DNA of 60,130 bases from Paracoccaceae bacterium (GCA_019429405.1 JAHYIZ010000015.1:1-60130); one strand, 5' to 3'; numbered from the stretch's first letter, positions 30,719-38,577 are shown. Numbers and translations: made by a program. The notes: a model not told the origin generated them from the letters alone.

Positions 30719-30788
30719 GGTTTCCTCCCCGAAACGCTGGAAATGAACGTCTGTTTAGTTTTCAATCCTTGCAAGAGTTTTGCAAGCG

Positions 30789-30891
30789 CCGGGGAAGGGG
30801 GGCGCTGCCCCCCACGCGGGCCAGAAGGCCCGCTTCCCCCCGGGGTATTTTGACGTTGAAGAACCACAAGTGTCTTCAACGCCGCAAATAC
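30789..30891. repeat. Composite multi-hairpin intergenic element
   Basis: It lies in the 182-bp spacer between mmsA and the acyl-CoA dehydrogenase gene. Three hairpins follow one another. The first is a G6C/GC6 stem at 30797-30803 with 30807-30813. The second is a 7-bp stem at 30116+700-type GC arms, 30816-30822 with 30827-30833. The third joins CGTTGAAGA at 30854-30862 to TCTTCAACG at 30873-30881. The last two arms are extended by GTATTTTGA and GCAAATAC, so they are two inverted copies of the CTTCAACG..AAATACCC module also found at 5352-5371. Confidence 0.7.
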
Positions 30892-30900
30892 CCGCCCGCC

Positions 30901-32400
30901 TTAGTCCATCGCCTTGAAGTTGAAGGCCGAGCCTTCCTTGATGCCGCTTGGCCAGCGCGCGGTGATGGTTTTGGTGCGGGTGTAAAAGCGGAAGGCATCA
31001 GGCCCGTGCTGGTTGAGGTCGCCGAACGACGATTTCTTCCAGCCGCCAAAGGTGTGGTAGGCAAGCGGCACCGGGATCGGCACGTTGATCCCGATCATGC
31101 CAACATTGATGCGGGCGGCAAAGTCGCGCGCGGTATCGCCATCGCGGGTGAAGATCGCGGTACCGTTGCCGTATTCGTGGTCCATCGCCAGCTTCAGGGC
31201 GTCTTCATAGGTTTTTGCGCGCACCACGGAGAGAACCGGCCCGAAGATCTCTTTCTGGTAAATCTCCATGTCGGCGGTAACGTGGTCAAACAGATGCGGG
31301 CCGACGAAAAAGCCGTTCTCGTAGCCTTGCAGTTTGAAGCCGCGGCCGTCGACCACCAGCTTTGCCCCAGACGCCAGCCCCGATTCGACCAGCCGCAGGA
31401 TATTGGCCTTGGCGGCGGCAGTAACCACCGGGCCGTAATCGACATCGTTGCCGCCCGTCCACGGGCCGACCTTCAGTTTTTCGATCCGCGGGATCAGCCG
31501 CTTGACCAGTTCATCGGCGGTTTTCTCGCCCACCGGCACCGCCACTGAAATCGCCATGCAGCGCTCGCCCGCAGCCCCGTAGCCCGCACCCACCAGCGCA
31601 TCCGCCGCCTGATCGAGGTCGGCATCGGGCATGATGATCATGTGGTTCTTGGCGCCGCCAAAGCACTGCACCCGCTTGCCCGCCGCACAGCCGCGCGAAT
31701 AGATGTAATGCGCAATCGGGGTCGAGCCGACAAAGCCGATGCCCTGCACGGTTTCATTGTCAAGGATCGCGTCGACCGCCTCCTTGTCGCCGTTGATGAC
31801 CTGCAACACGCCATCGGGCAGACCCGCCTCTTGAAACAGCGCCGCCAGCATCAAGGGCACCGAGGGGTCGCGCTCCGAGGGTTTCAGGATGAAGGCGTTA
31901 CCCGCTGAAAGCGCAGGACCCATTTTCCACAAAGGGATCATCGCAGGGAAGTTGAAGGGGGTAATGCCCGCGGCCACGCCCAAAGGCTGGCGCATCGAAT
32001 ACATGTCGATGCCGGGGCCGGCGCTGTCGGTAAACTCGCCCTTGAGCATCTGCGCTGCGCCGATGCTGTATTCGATCACCTCAAGGCCGCGCTGCACATC
32101 GCCCTTGGCATCGGGGAAGGTCTTGCCATGCTCGGTCGAGAGCGCCTCGGCCAACTTGTCCATGTCGCGGTTGATCAGGCGCACCATTTCCATCATCACC
32201 CGACCGCGCTTTTGCGGGTTGGTGGCGCCCCAGGCTACCTGCGCGCGTGCGGCATCGGCAACCGCCGCATCGAGCTCGGCCTTCGAGGCCAGCGCTACGC
32301 GCGCCTGCACCTCGCCGGTGGCGGGGTTGAACACGTCAGCCATGCGCCCCGAGGTGCCCTTAACCAGTTTGCCGTTGATCCAGTGACCGATCTCTTTCAT
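30901..32400 (-). CDS. mmsA: Methylmalonate-semialdehyde dehydrogenase (CoA-acylating)
   Basis: It converts methylmalonate semialdehyde, NAD+ and CoA to propionyl-CoA, the end of valine and thymine breakdown. The protein has 499 residues with the ALDH fold: GITPFNFPAMIPLW at about 150, the NAD-binding GFVGSTPIA, and the catalytic cysteine in GAAGERCMAIS. The ATG at 32400 has GGGAGGA upstream; the frame continues to 32430 without support. It is divergent from a LysR gene across a 104-bp spacer with a large inverted repeat. Confidence 0.96.
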   Translation of the reverse strand: MKEIGHWINGKLVKGTSGRMADVFNPATGEVQARVALASKAELDAAVADAARAQVAWGATNPQKRGRVMMEMVRLINRDMDKLAEALSTEHGKTFPDAKGDVQRGLEVIEYSIGAAQMLKGEFTDSAGPGIDMYSMRQPLGVAAGITPFNFPAMIPLWKMGPALSAGNAFILKPSERDPSVPLMLAALFQEAGLPDGVLQVINGDKEAVDAILDNETVQGIGFVGSTPIAHYIYSRGCAAGKRVQCFGGAKNHMIIMPDADLDQAADALVGAGYGAAGERCMAISVAVPVGEKTADELVKRLIPRIEKLKVGPWTGGNDVDYGPVVTAAAKANILRLVESGLASGAKLVVDGRGFKLQGYENGFFVGPHLFDHVTADMEIYQKEIFGPVLSVVRAKTYEDALKLAMDHEYGNGTAIFTRDGDTARDFAARINVGMIGINVPIPVPLAYHTFGGWKKSSFGDLNQHGPDAFRFYTRTKTITARWPSGIKEGSAFNFKAMD

Positions 32401-32438
32401 CGCATCCTCCCAAGATGACATCCGCCACAAGCATAGTC

Positions 32439-32494
32439 TTGCAGAAATGCGCTGAAAAGACGAATGATGGCAAAAGCGTTTTGCATTTCTGCAA
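32439..32494. promoter_or_regulatory. Inverted-repeat operator candidate between mmsA and LysR gene
   Basis: TTGCAGAAATGC at 32439-32450 and GCATTTCTGCAA at 32483-32494 are perfect 12-bp inverted arms 32 bp apart. A second palindrome, GCAAAA-GCG-TTTTGC at 32470-32484, overlaps the right arm. The block occupies most of the 104-bp spacer between divergent start codons, where LysR-type regulators usually bind. Confidence 0.6.
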
Positions 32495-32504
32495 AGGGGG
32501 CGGA

Positions 32505-33410
32505 ATGGCCGACTGGGATGATCTGCGGGTGTTCCTTGCGGTGGCGCGCAGCGAAAGCCTTTCGGGCGCGGGCCGTCTGCTCAAGCTCGACGCCGCCACC
32601 GTCGGCCGCCGCATCGCGCGGCTGGAACTGGCGCTTGGCGCGCAGCTTTTCGTCAAAAGCCCGCAAGGGTATGCGCTGGCCGATGCCGGGGCGCGGCTGA
32701 TGCCACATGCCGAAGCGGCCGAGCAGGCGGTCTCGGGCGCGGCGGAAGAGCTTGGTGCGGCGGCGGGGCTGTTCAGCGGGCAATTGCGCATCGGCGCCCC
32801 CGATGGCTGCGCCAATTACCTGCTGCCGCAGGTCTGTGCCGCGCTTTGCGACGCCCACCCCGGCCTTGAAATCCAGATTGTGGCCTTGCCGCGCGTCTTC
32901 AACCTCTCGAAACGCGAGGCCGACATGGCGATTGCCGTCTCACCCCCCGCCGCCGGGCGGCTTACGGTGCAAAAGCTGACCGAGTACCATCTGCACCTTG
33001 CCGCGTCGCGCGAGTATCTTGCCCGCCATCCTGCCATTGCGACCCGCGCCGACCTCGCCGGCCACCGGATGATCGGCTACATTCCCGACATGATCTTCGA
33101 CAAGGAACTCGACTACCTCGGGGTTACCGGCGCCGAAACCGTGGCGCTTGCTTCAAATTCGGTGCCGGTGCAACTGATGGCGCTGCGCGCTGGTGCCGGG
33201 CTTGGCATCGTGCATGATTTTGCACTGCCCTTCGCACCCGAACTGACCCGCACCCTCACGCGCGAGATTTCGCTGACCCGCGCCTTCTGGCTGATCCGCC
33301 ATGCTGATGATCAGCGATCAGAGCGGCTAGCGCGGCTTTCCGAGGCACTGGGGCAGGGCATCCGGCGCGAGGTGGTGCGTCTGGAAAAGCTCGTCGAAGA
33401 CCACGCTTGA
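32505..33410 (+). CDS. LysR family transcriptional regulator
   Basis: The protein has 301 residues. The N-terminal winged helix-turn-helix spans about 4-62 (DLRVFLAVARSESLSGAGRL, LDAATVGRRIARLELALG), followed by the periplasmic-binding-like effector domain at about 88-290 (LRIGAPDGCANYLLPQV). The HTH variant with AATVGRRIARLE is that of the sub-branch of short LysR proteins acting on acid or aldehyde catabolism. Divergence from mmsA suggests control of valine/isobutyrate catabolism, perhaps with a pathway intermediate as effector. The ATG at 32505 with AAAGGGGG upstream is preferred over the open frame from 32415. Confidence 0.92.
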   Translation: MADWDDLRVFLAVARSESLSGAGRLLKLDAATVGRRIARLELALGAQLFVKSPQGYALADAGARLMPHAEAAEQAVSGAAEELGAAAGLFSGQLRIGAPDGCANYLLPQVCAALCDAHPGLEIQIVALPRVFNLSKREADMAIAVSPPAAGRLTVQKLTEYHLHLAASREYLARHPAIATRADLAGHRMIGYIPDMIFDKELDYLGVTGAETVALASNSVPVQLMALRAGAGLGIVHDFALPFAPELTRTLTREISLTRAFWLIRHADDQRSERLARLSEALGQGIRREVVRLEKLVEDHA

Positions 33411-33466
33411 CAGAACGCAACACGCGCGTGACGCTGGCGCAAGCACGAGCAACAGGGGAGATTGCA

Positions 33467-33898
33467 ATGCAGGTCTTGCAGATACTGAAATCGAAACCCG
33501 CAGGAGTGGTGACGGTCGTGCCCGGCGCCACGGTTGCCGAGGCGGCGGCACTCCTGTCATCGCGCAAGATCGGCGCGGTGATCGTATCAAGCGACGGCAA
33601 GCGCGCCGAAGGTATTCTGTCCGAGCGCGACATCGTGCGCGAGCTTGGTAAACGCGGCGGCGGCTGCCTGACCGACAAGGTCTCGGCGATCATGACCGCG
33701 AAGCCTGTTGGCTGTGCGGGTTCCCACAGCGCCGATCATGTGATGGAAATGATGACCAACGGGCGGTTTCGCCACATGCCGGTGATCGAAAATGGCGCAA
33801 TGGTCGGGCTGATTTCGATCGGCGACGTGGTGAAGGCACGGCTTTCCGAACTCGCGATGGAAAAGGAAGCGCTGACCGGCATGATCATGGGCAACTGA
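33467..33898 (+). CDS. Two-CBS-domain protein
   Basis: The protein has 143 residues made almost wholly of a tandem CBS pair (about 8-65 and 75-130). The typical strands are GAVIVSSDGKRAEGILSERDIVRELGKR (split across the first domain) and RHMPVIENGAMVGLISIGDVV. CBS pairs bind adenosine nucleotides and regulate partners; no partner domain is attached. The ATG at 33467 with AGGGGAG upstream fits. It lies between the LysR gene and coaD without clear functional connection. Confidence 0.92.
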   Translation: MQVLQILKSKPAGVVTVVPGATVAEAAALLSSRKIGAVIVSSDGKRAEGILSERDIVRELGKRGGGCLTDKVSAIMTAKPVGCAGSHSADHVMEMMTNGRFRHMPVIENGAMVGLISIGDVVKARLSELAMEKEALTGMIMGN

Positions 33899-33994
33899 CG
33901 CACGTCCTTTGCCGCGCCGCAGCATCCGCCCCCTTGCAATTTTCTGCGCAATCTTGTTGCGTGGGAATGTCTCGTCCGGCGCAAGGAGGGCATC

Positions 33995-34486
33995 ATGCGC
34001 ATCGGCCTCTACCCCGGCACTTTCGACCCCGTCACGCTTGGCCATGTTGACATCATCGAGCGCGCGATGGCGCTGGTCGATTGTCTGGTGATCGGCGTGG
34101 CGATCAACCGCGACAAGGGACCGCTTTTCAGTCTTGAGGAACGCGTGGCGATGATCGAGGCCGAATGCGCAGGCATTACTGCCAAATGCGGCGGCGAAAT
34201 TCGCGTGCACCCGTTCGAGAACCTGCTGATTGATTGCGCGCGCGATGTCGGTGCCGGGGTCATCATCCGTGGCCTGCGCGCAGTTGCCGACTTTGAATAT
34301 GAATTTCAGATGGTTGGAATGAACCGCGCGCTCGATGCCAGCATTGAGACCGTGTTTCTGATGGCAGATGCCCGCCGCCAGGCGATCGCCTCGAAACTGG
34401 TCAAGGAAATCGCGCGGCTTGGTGGCGATGTATCGAAATTCGTGCCGCCTGCGGTGAAACTGGCGCTCGATACCAAATTCCGCTGA
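33995..34486 (+). CDS. coaD: Phosphopantetheine adenylyltransferase
   Basis: It adenylates 4'-phosphopantetheine to dephospho-CoA, the penultimate step of CoA synthesis. The protein has 163 residues, the full family length. The nucleotidyltransferase motif GTFDPVTLGHVDI contains the T/HxGH signature, followed by the substrate loop NRDKGPLFSLEERVAMI, the GLRAVADFEYEFQM region and the C-terminal ASKLVKEIARLGGDVSKFVP. GGAGGG precedes the ATG. Confidence 0.97.
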   Translation: MRIGLYPGTFDPVTLGHVDIIERAMALVDCLVIGVAINRDKGPLFSLEERVAMIEAECAGITAKCGGEIRVHPFENLLIDCARDVGAGVIIRGLRAVADFEYEFQMVGMNRALDASIETVFLMADARRQAIASKLVKEIARLGGDVSKFVPPAVKLALDTKFR

Positions 34487-34509
34487 CCGCGCCGCGGCCG
34501 CCGGTGCTG

Positions 34510-34573
34510 GCCTCCGGCGGGGATATTTTGCCCAAGGCAAGCGGCTGCCTTGGTTCAAATATCCCCCGCGGAG
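34510..34573. terminator. Nested hairpin between coaD and gap, dispersed-module copy 2
   Basis: The outer arms 34512-34528 and 34557-34573 match at 15 of 17 positions. An inner 8-bp stem (CCAAGGCA 34532-34539 with TGCCTTGG 34546-34553) sits inside. The left arm is part of the 19-mer shared with 27289-27307. Convergent gene ends on both sides make this a likely bidirectional terminator. Confidence 0.7.
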
Positions 34574-34580
34574 CGCGGCG

Positions 34581-35582
34581 TCAGATCAGCTTGCCCATCG
34601 CCACGGCAGTATCGGCCATGCGGTTGGAAAAGCCCCATTCGTTATCGTACCAGCTCAAGATTCGGCACATGCGGCGATCCAGAACCTTGGTCTGGTCGAG
34701 GTGAAACACGCTCGAGCGCGGATCATGGTTGAAGTCCGAGCTGACATTGGGCTGATCGGTGTAGCCCAGAATGCCCGTGAGCGGCCCATCGGCGGCGGCG
34801 CGGATGGCGGAATTGATTTCTTCCACAGTGGTGTCGCGTGCCGCCTCGAACACCAGATCGACCGCTGACACGTTCGGTGTGGGCACCCGGATCGCCACCC
34901 CGTCAAGCTTGCCGGCGAGCTCGGGCAGCACCAGCCCCACTGCTTTCGCAGCCCCGGTCGAGGTCGGGATCATGCTGAGCGCGGCGGCGCGGCCGCGGTA
35001 GAGGTCTTTGTGCATGGTGTCGAGCGTCGGCTGGTCGCCGGTATAGCTGTGAATCGTCGTCATGAAGCCCTTCACGATGCCGAGGCTGGCATGCAGCACA
35101 TGGGCAACCGGCGCCAGACAATTGGTGGTGCAGGACGCATTCGAGACGATCAGATGCTCGCGCTTCAGCGCCTTGTGGTTGACACCGTAGACAATGGTGG
35201 CGTCGGCGCCCTTTGAAGGGGCCGAAACCAGCACCCGGCTGGCGCCGTTTTCCAGATGCACCACGGCCTTGTCACGGTCAGTGAAGATGCCGGTGCATTC
35301 GAGCACGATATCGACATGCTTCCACGGCAACTCGGCGGGGTTGCGGATTGCGCTGACCTCGATCGGGCCACGGCCAACGTCAATCGTGCTGGCGGTGGTC
35401 TTTACCTCGGCGGGAAAGCGGCCATGCACACTGTCGAAGCGCAAGAGGTGGGCGTTGGTTTCGACCGGGCCAAGGTCGTTGATGGCCACCACCTCAATAT
35501 CGGTGCGCCCGGACTCGATGATCGCGCGCAGGACGTTGCGCCCGATCCGCCCAAAACCGTTGATCGCGACCTTTACCACCAT
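34581..35582 (-). CDS. gap: Glyceraldehyde-3-phosphate dehydrogenase (NAD-type pocket)
   Basis: The protein has 333 residues. The Rossmann motif is [11 protein letters not shown] at 7-17 and the catalytic cysteine is C151 in [10 protein letters not shown]36 in [10 protein letters not shown] is the acidic residue that normally binds the adenosine ribose of NAD+, and positions 189-190 are Thr-Met. These fit an NAD-dependent glycolytic enzyme. The start is the ATG at 35582 with GGAGG; four upstream codons of open frame are ignored. A second gap gene and a 47-codon gene lie upstream on the same strand. Confidence 0.95.
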   Translation of the reverse strand: MVVKVAINGFGRIGRNVLRAIIESGRTDIEVVAINDLGPVETNAHLLRFDSVHGRFPAEVKTTASTIDVGRGPIEVSAIRNPAELPWKHVDIVLECTGIFTDRDKAVVHLENGASRVLVSAPSKGADATIVYGVNHKALKREHLIVSNASCTTNCLAPVAHVLHASLGIVKGFMTTIHSYTGDQPTLDTMHKDLYRGRAAALSMIPTSTGAAKAVGLVLPELAGKLDGVAIRVPTPNVSAVDLVFEAARDTTVEEINSAIRAAADGPLTGILGYTDQPNVSSDFNHDPRSSVFHLDQTKVLDRRMCRILSWYDNEWGFSNRMADTAVAMGKLI

Positions 35583-35668
35583 TGCAGCCTCCATAACAAA
35601 TCGCGCCCCGGCGCGTTTAGCGCTAACATGAGAAGAAAACGCGAAAGGTCAACCCTGAGCGCTCAGAT

Positions 35669-35812
35669 TTAGCGCCAAAAGGCGAGGTAATCGATGAAAT
35701 CGACAAATCGGGTGCCGAGAAACAGCAGATGTGCGGTGCCAACCAGTGCAACGTCAATGCCGACCGCAGCCAGAACGGCGAGACCGAGCCCCAGTGCGAT
35801 GCGATCCGTCAT
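35669..35812 (-). CDS. Small membrane protein between two gap genes
   Basis: The protein has 47 residues. A polar start (MTDRIALG) leads into a hydrophobic stretch at about 5-34 (LGLAVLAAVGIDVALVGTAH), followed by an aromatic, charged C-terminus (FVDFIDYLAFWR). GAGGG lies five bases before the ATG and the gene begins nine bases after the stop of the upstream gap gene, so co-translation is likely. The FxDxIxYLAFWR tail looks like a conserved interaction motif. I recognise no functional family; a similar gene beside gap may be a Rhodobacterales feature. Confidence 0.75.
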   Translation of the reverse strand: MTDRIALGLGLAVLAAVGIDVALVGTAHLLFLGTRFVDFIDYLAFWR

Positions 35813-35821
35813 GCTGCCCTC

Positions 35822-36826
35822 TCAGTCGAGAAGCCGCCCCATAACCCCGGCCACGTCGGCCATGCGGCAGGAAAAGCCCCATTCGTTGTCGTACCAGGCG
35901 AGCACGCGCACCGTCCGCCCGCCCACCACCTTGGTCTGGTCGGGGGCAAAAATCGAGGAGTAAGTGGTGTGGTTGAAGTCAATCGAGACCTTCGGCTCGG
36001 GGTCGTATGACAGCACCATGCCCATATACCCCGCCGCCGCCTCGCGCACGATTTCGTTGATGTCGTGTACAGTCACCGACTTGCCTGCCACGAAGGTCAG
36101 ATCGACCGCCGAGACATTCGGCGTCGGCACCCGCATTGCCGTGCCGTCAAGCCTGCCCGCAAGCTCGGGCAGCACCTCGCCAAGCGCTTTCGCGGCACCG
36201 GTTGAGGTCGGGATCATCGCCATCGCCGCCGAGCGGGCGCGGTAAAGGTCTTTGTGGCGGCGGTCCATCGTGGGCTGATCGCCGGTGTAGCTGTGGATCG
36301 TCGTCATGATGCCCGATTCGATGCCGACCGCGTCATTCAGCACCTTGGCCAGCGGTGCAAGGCAGTTGGTGGTGCAGGACCCGTTCGAGACTACCAGATG
36401 CTCGGGCCGCAGGTCGCGGTGATTGACGCCGTAGACAACGGTCTTGTCGGCGCGTTTGGCGGGCGCCGAGACCAGCACCCTTTTGGCGCCGTGCGCAAGA
36501 TGCACCGCCGCCTTGTCTCGGTCGTTGAACTTGCCCGAACACTCCAGCACGACATCGACCCCGTCCCAGTTCAGCTCTTCGGGGTTGTAGCTTGACATCA
36601 CGTTGATCGGGCCATGCCCGAGGTCGAGCGTGGTGCCCTCTACCCGGATCTGGCCGGGAAAGCGGCCATGTACCGAATCGTACTTCAGCAAATGCGCGTT
36701 GGTTTCAATCGGGCCGGTGGCATTGATCTTGACCACCTGCACATCATTTCGCCCCAGTTCGGAAATCGCTGACAATGTGCAGCGCCCGATGCGGCCAAAG
36801 CCGTTGATGCCAATGGTCACCGTCAT
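35822..36826 (-). CDS. gap2: Glyceraldehyde-3-phosphate dehydrogenase, second copy (NADP-type pocket)
   Basis: The protein has 334 residues and aligns with the downstream GAPDH without gaps over at least the first 190 residues. The catalytic cysteine is C151 in SNGSCTTNC. The aspartate that selects NAD+ is replaced (A36 in VVKINATGPI), and the two residues that in other GAPDHs contact or exclude the 2'-phosphate are R189-R190 (TMDRRHKDL). This combination suggests NADP(H) preference and a gluconeogenic or anabolic role; that is inference. The ATG at 36826 has AGGAGAG. It is first in the gap2, small membrane protein, gap string. Confidence 0.93.
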   Translation of the reverse strand: MTVTIGINGFGRIGRCTLSAISELGRNDVQVVKINATGPIETNAHLLKYDSVHGRFPGQIRVEGTTLDLGHGPINVMSSYNPEELNWDGVDVVLECSGKFNDRDKAAVHLAHGAKRVLVSAPAKRADKTVVYGVNHRDLRPEHLVVSNGSCTTNCLAPLAKVLNDAVGIESGIMTTIHSYTGDQPTMDRRHKDLYRARSAAMAMIPTSTGAAKALGEVLPELAGRLDGTAMRVPTPNVSAVDLTFVAGKSVTVHDINEIVREAAAGYMGMVLSYDPEPKVSIDFNHTTYSSIFAPDQTKVVGGRTVRVLAWYDNEWGFSCRMADVAGVMGRLLD

Positions 36827-36951
36827 TTGCGCTCTCCTGATGGTCGGGCGGGCGATAAAGCGCCGCATGGCATCGCGAATAGCACGGTATCGCGGACCGG
36901 AAAACCCGCCGTATCAGTGTGTTAGCGAAAACATACGGGCGACGCGCGGCC

Positions 36952-38010
36952 TCAGCCCTCATCTTCCGCGACCAGGAATATTTTGCCTGCAGCCTCCATT
37001 TCCCGGATCGCCGCCACAACGGCGGCCATCGCATCCTCTGCGTCCTTGTCTTTGATCTTGGTAAGATTGGCCATTTCGTCGCGCAGCGTGCCTGCCATGC
37101 GCTGCGAGATATTGGCCAGAATGAACTCGGCCGAAGCGGCGTTCGCGCCCTTGGCACCCGCAAGCGCGGTCGTCAGCTTGATCTGGTCGATGTTGCGCAG
37201 AATCTTGGGCACGTCGCGCGCGTCAATCCGCTTGGGGATGTTAGTGAAGGTGAAAATCGCCTTGCGCACCTGGTCGGCAAAGTCCGCGTCTTCTTGTTCC
37301 AGCCCCTGCAAGACCGCGTCACGGGTGGCGGCGGCGGAAAAGTTGAGAATTGCGCCGACGCGTTCTACCGGCCCCGAATCAAAAGCCTTGGCGGGAACCG
37401 CATCCAGCTGAGCGGCGAGCGAGTGGCCGATGCGCAGCACCGTTTCGGGGGCCACATTGCCGGTAAGCGACACCGCATAGGCGATGCGCCGCGCCTTGTC
37501 ACCCGGCAGTTTGCCCAGCAATTCCGCAGCCTTGGCAACCGACAGTTTGGAAAGCATGACCGCGCCAACCTCGGTGCTTTCCGCGTCAAGCACGGGCAGG
37601 AGCTGTTCGACCGACAGCCCCGAAATCCGGCCCCAAGGGTCGAGGCGCGAATTTGCACCGGCGATCCGGCGCAGCCTGTTGGCGGCCCCCGCCGACAGAT
37701 GGGCGCCAAGGACCGAAAGCGCGCCGTCCAGCCCGCCGTGAAAGGCAAGACCGACGTGTTCCAGTTTTTGGCAGAATTCATCGACCACCTCGGAAAGCGT
37801 GTCGCGGTCGATGGTTTTCATCGAGGCCATTTGCTCGGTCAGTGCGGTCTGCACGTCTTCCGAAAGCTGCGCGAGCGGCAGCGACGCGCCCTCGGCCAAC
37901 AACAGCCTGACGATCACTGCGGCCTTTTGCTGACGGGTCAGAATCACGCGGCCGGGGGGCAGGACCGATTGCCCCGCGGCCGCATTCATCGGCGCTATTG
38001 CGTTCACCAC
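36952..38010 (-). CDS. fliG: FliG-like flagellar motor switch protein (divergent, orphan)
   Basis: The protein has 352 residues. The C-terminal domain is well conserved (VRKAIFTFTNIPKRIDARDV, then RMAGTLRDEMANL), which in FliG holds the charged torque helix facing the stator. The middle domain is poorly conserved: where FliG has its EHPQ motif, this protein reads ESTEVGAV. A Gly/Ala-rich N-terminus precedes. No other flagellar gene is nearby. The first codon is a GTG at 38010, but the next GTG at 38007 has better spacing to GGAGG. It could be a main motor protein located apart from the fli genes, or a specialised paralogue. Confidence 0.85.
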   Translation of the reverse strand: MVNAIAPMNAAAGQSVLPPGRVILTRQQKAAVIVRLLLAEGASLPLAQLSEDVQTALTEQMASMKTIDRDTLSEVVDEFCQKLEHVGLAFHGGLDGALSVLGAHLSAGAANRLRRIAGANSRLDPWGRISGLSVEQLLPVLDAESTEVGAVMLSKLSVAKAAELLGKLPGDKARRIAYAVSLTGNVAPETVLRIGHSLAAQLDAVPAKAFDSGPVERVGAILNFSAAATRDAVLQGLEQEDADFADQVRKAIFTFTNIPKRIDARDVPKILRNIDQIKLTTALAGAKGANAASAEFILANISQRMAGTLRDEMANLTKIKDKDAEDAMAAVVAAIREMEAAGKIFLVAEDEG

Positions 38011-38099
38011 GGCCTCCGGTGTCCAAACTCACCGACACGGACCATCGCAGGCGGCAGTTAAGGCCGAGTTACTTCGTGCTTGCGTAACGCAACAAACAA

Positions 38100-38132
38100 G
38101 GGCGGCGGCGAGGGTGCTGCCCGCCGCCGCCC
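38100..38132 (-). terminator. Rho-independent terminator after the small exported-protein pair
   Basis: An 11-bp perfect GC stem (38100-38110 with 38122-38132) lies ten bases after the stop of the leftward small gene. On the minus strand it is followed by TTGTTTGTTG, a T-rich tail. It separates this transcript from fliG. Confidence 0.75.
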
Positions 38133-38141
38133 CGGTTAAGA

Positions 38142-38288
38142 TCAGCCGTTGTTGACGATGCAGCCGTAGGTCATCGGGGCGCCCGGCGCGCACAGCTGCG
38201 CATGGGTTTCTTCGCCGCATTCCGCAAAAGCGGCGATCGGGGTGAGCGCGAGCGTAAGAACGGCGAGAAGGCGGAAAGTGCTTTTCAT
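38142..38288 (-). CDS. Small exported three-cysteine protein (copy 2)
   Basis: The protein has 48 residues. A clear signal peptide (MKSTFRLLAVLTLALTPIAA, cut near FA-E) leaves a mature peptide of about 26 residues with cysteines at 24, 33 and 43 (ECGEETHAQLC, then MTYGCIVNNG). AGGAG lies seven bases before the ATG. It is a relative of the neighbouring 51-residue gene in length, signal peptide and cysteine number, but not a close copy. It lies in the same direction as purB and ends before a strong terminator. No function is known to me. Confidence 0.72.
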   Translation of the reverse strand: MKSTFRLLAVLTLALTPIAAFAECGEETHAQLCAPGAPMTYGCIVNNG

Positions 38289-38345
38289 GAGTGTCTCCTG
38301 ATGTGATCCGGTCGTAAGGTGTGTTTTGCCGTCGTGCCGTGCGGC

Positions 38346-38501
38346 TTAGCCGGCGTGCACGCAGCCACCCGCGGGGCCGCTGGTCAGCGTGCTCGGGCAG
38401 ATCAGGCTGCTGGCGACGTGGTCGCCATTACATTCTTCGGCAAACGCCGCAGCCGGGAAAAGACCGAGAGTCAGCGTCGCAATAATCTTCAGCGTCTTCA
38501 T
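38346..38501 (-). CDS. Small exported three-cysteine protein (copy 1)
   Basis: The protein has 51 residues: a signal peptide at 1-21 (MKTLKIIATLTLGLFPAAAF) followed by a mature peptide of about 30 residues with cysteines at 24, 35 and 47 (EECNGDHVASSLICP, then GPAGGCVHAG). The ribosome-binding site is a perfect AGGAGG five bases before the ATG, suggesting strong translation. It starts 76 bases after the purB stop, and no terminator is visible before copy 2. Odd cysteine count suggests an intermolecular disulfide or a metal or cofactor site. The function is unknown. Confidence 0.72.
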   Translation of the reverse strand: MKTLKIIATLTLGLFPAAAFAEECNGDHVASSLICPSTLTSGPAGGCVHAG

Positions 38502-38577
38502 GGTGGCCTCCTGTGGGTTGATCTTGTGAAATCAGTCCATCACGGGTGCGACCGATTGTCGCATCAAACCCGCGTGA

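Noticed and set aside
34581-36826. GAPDH duplication as an assembly artefact
   Set aside because: The two proteins differ throughout, including the cofactor pocket, and are separated by a distinct small gene.
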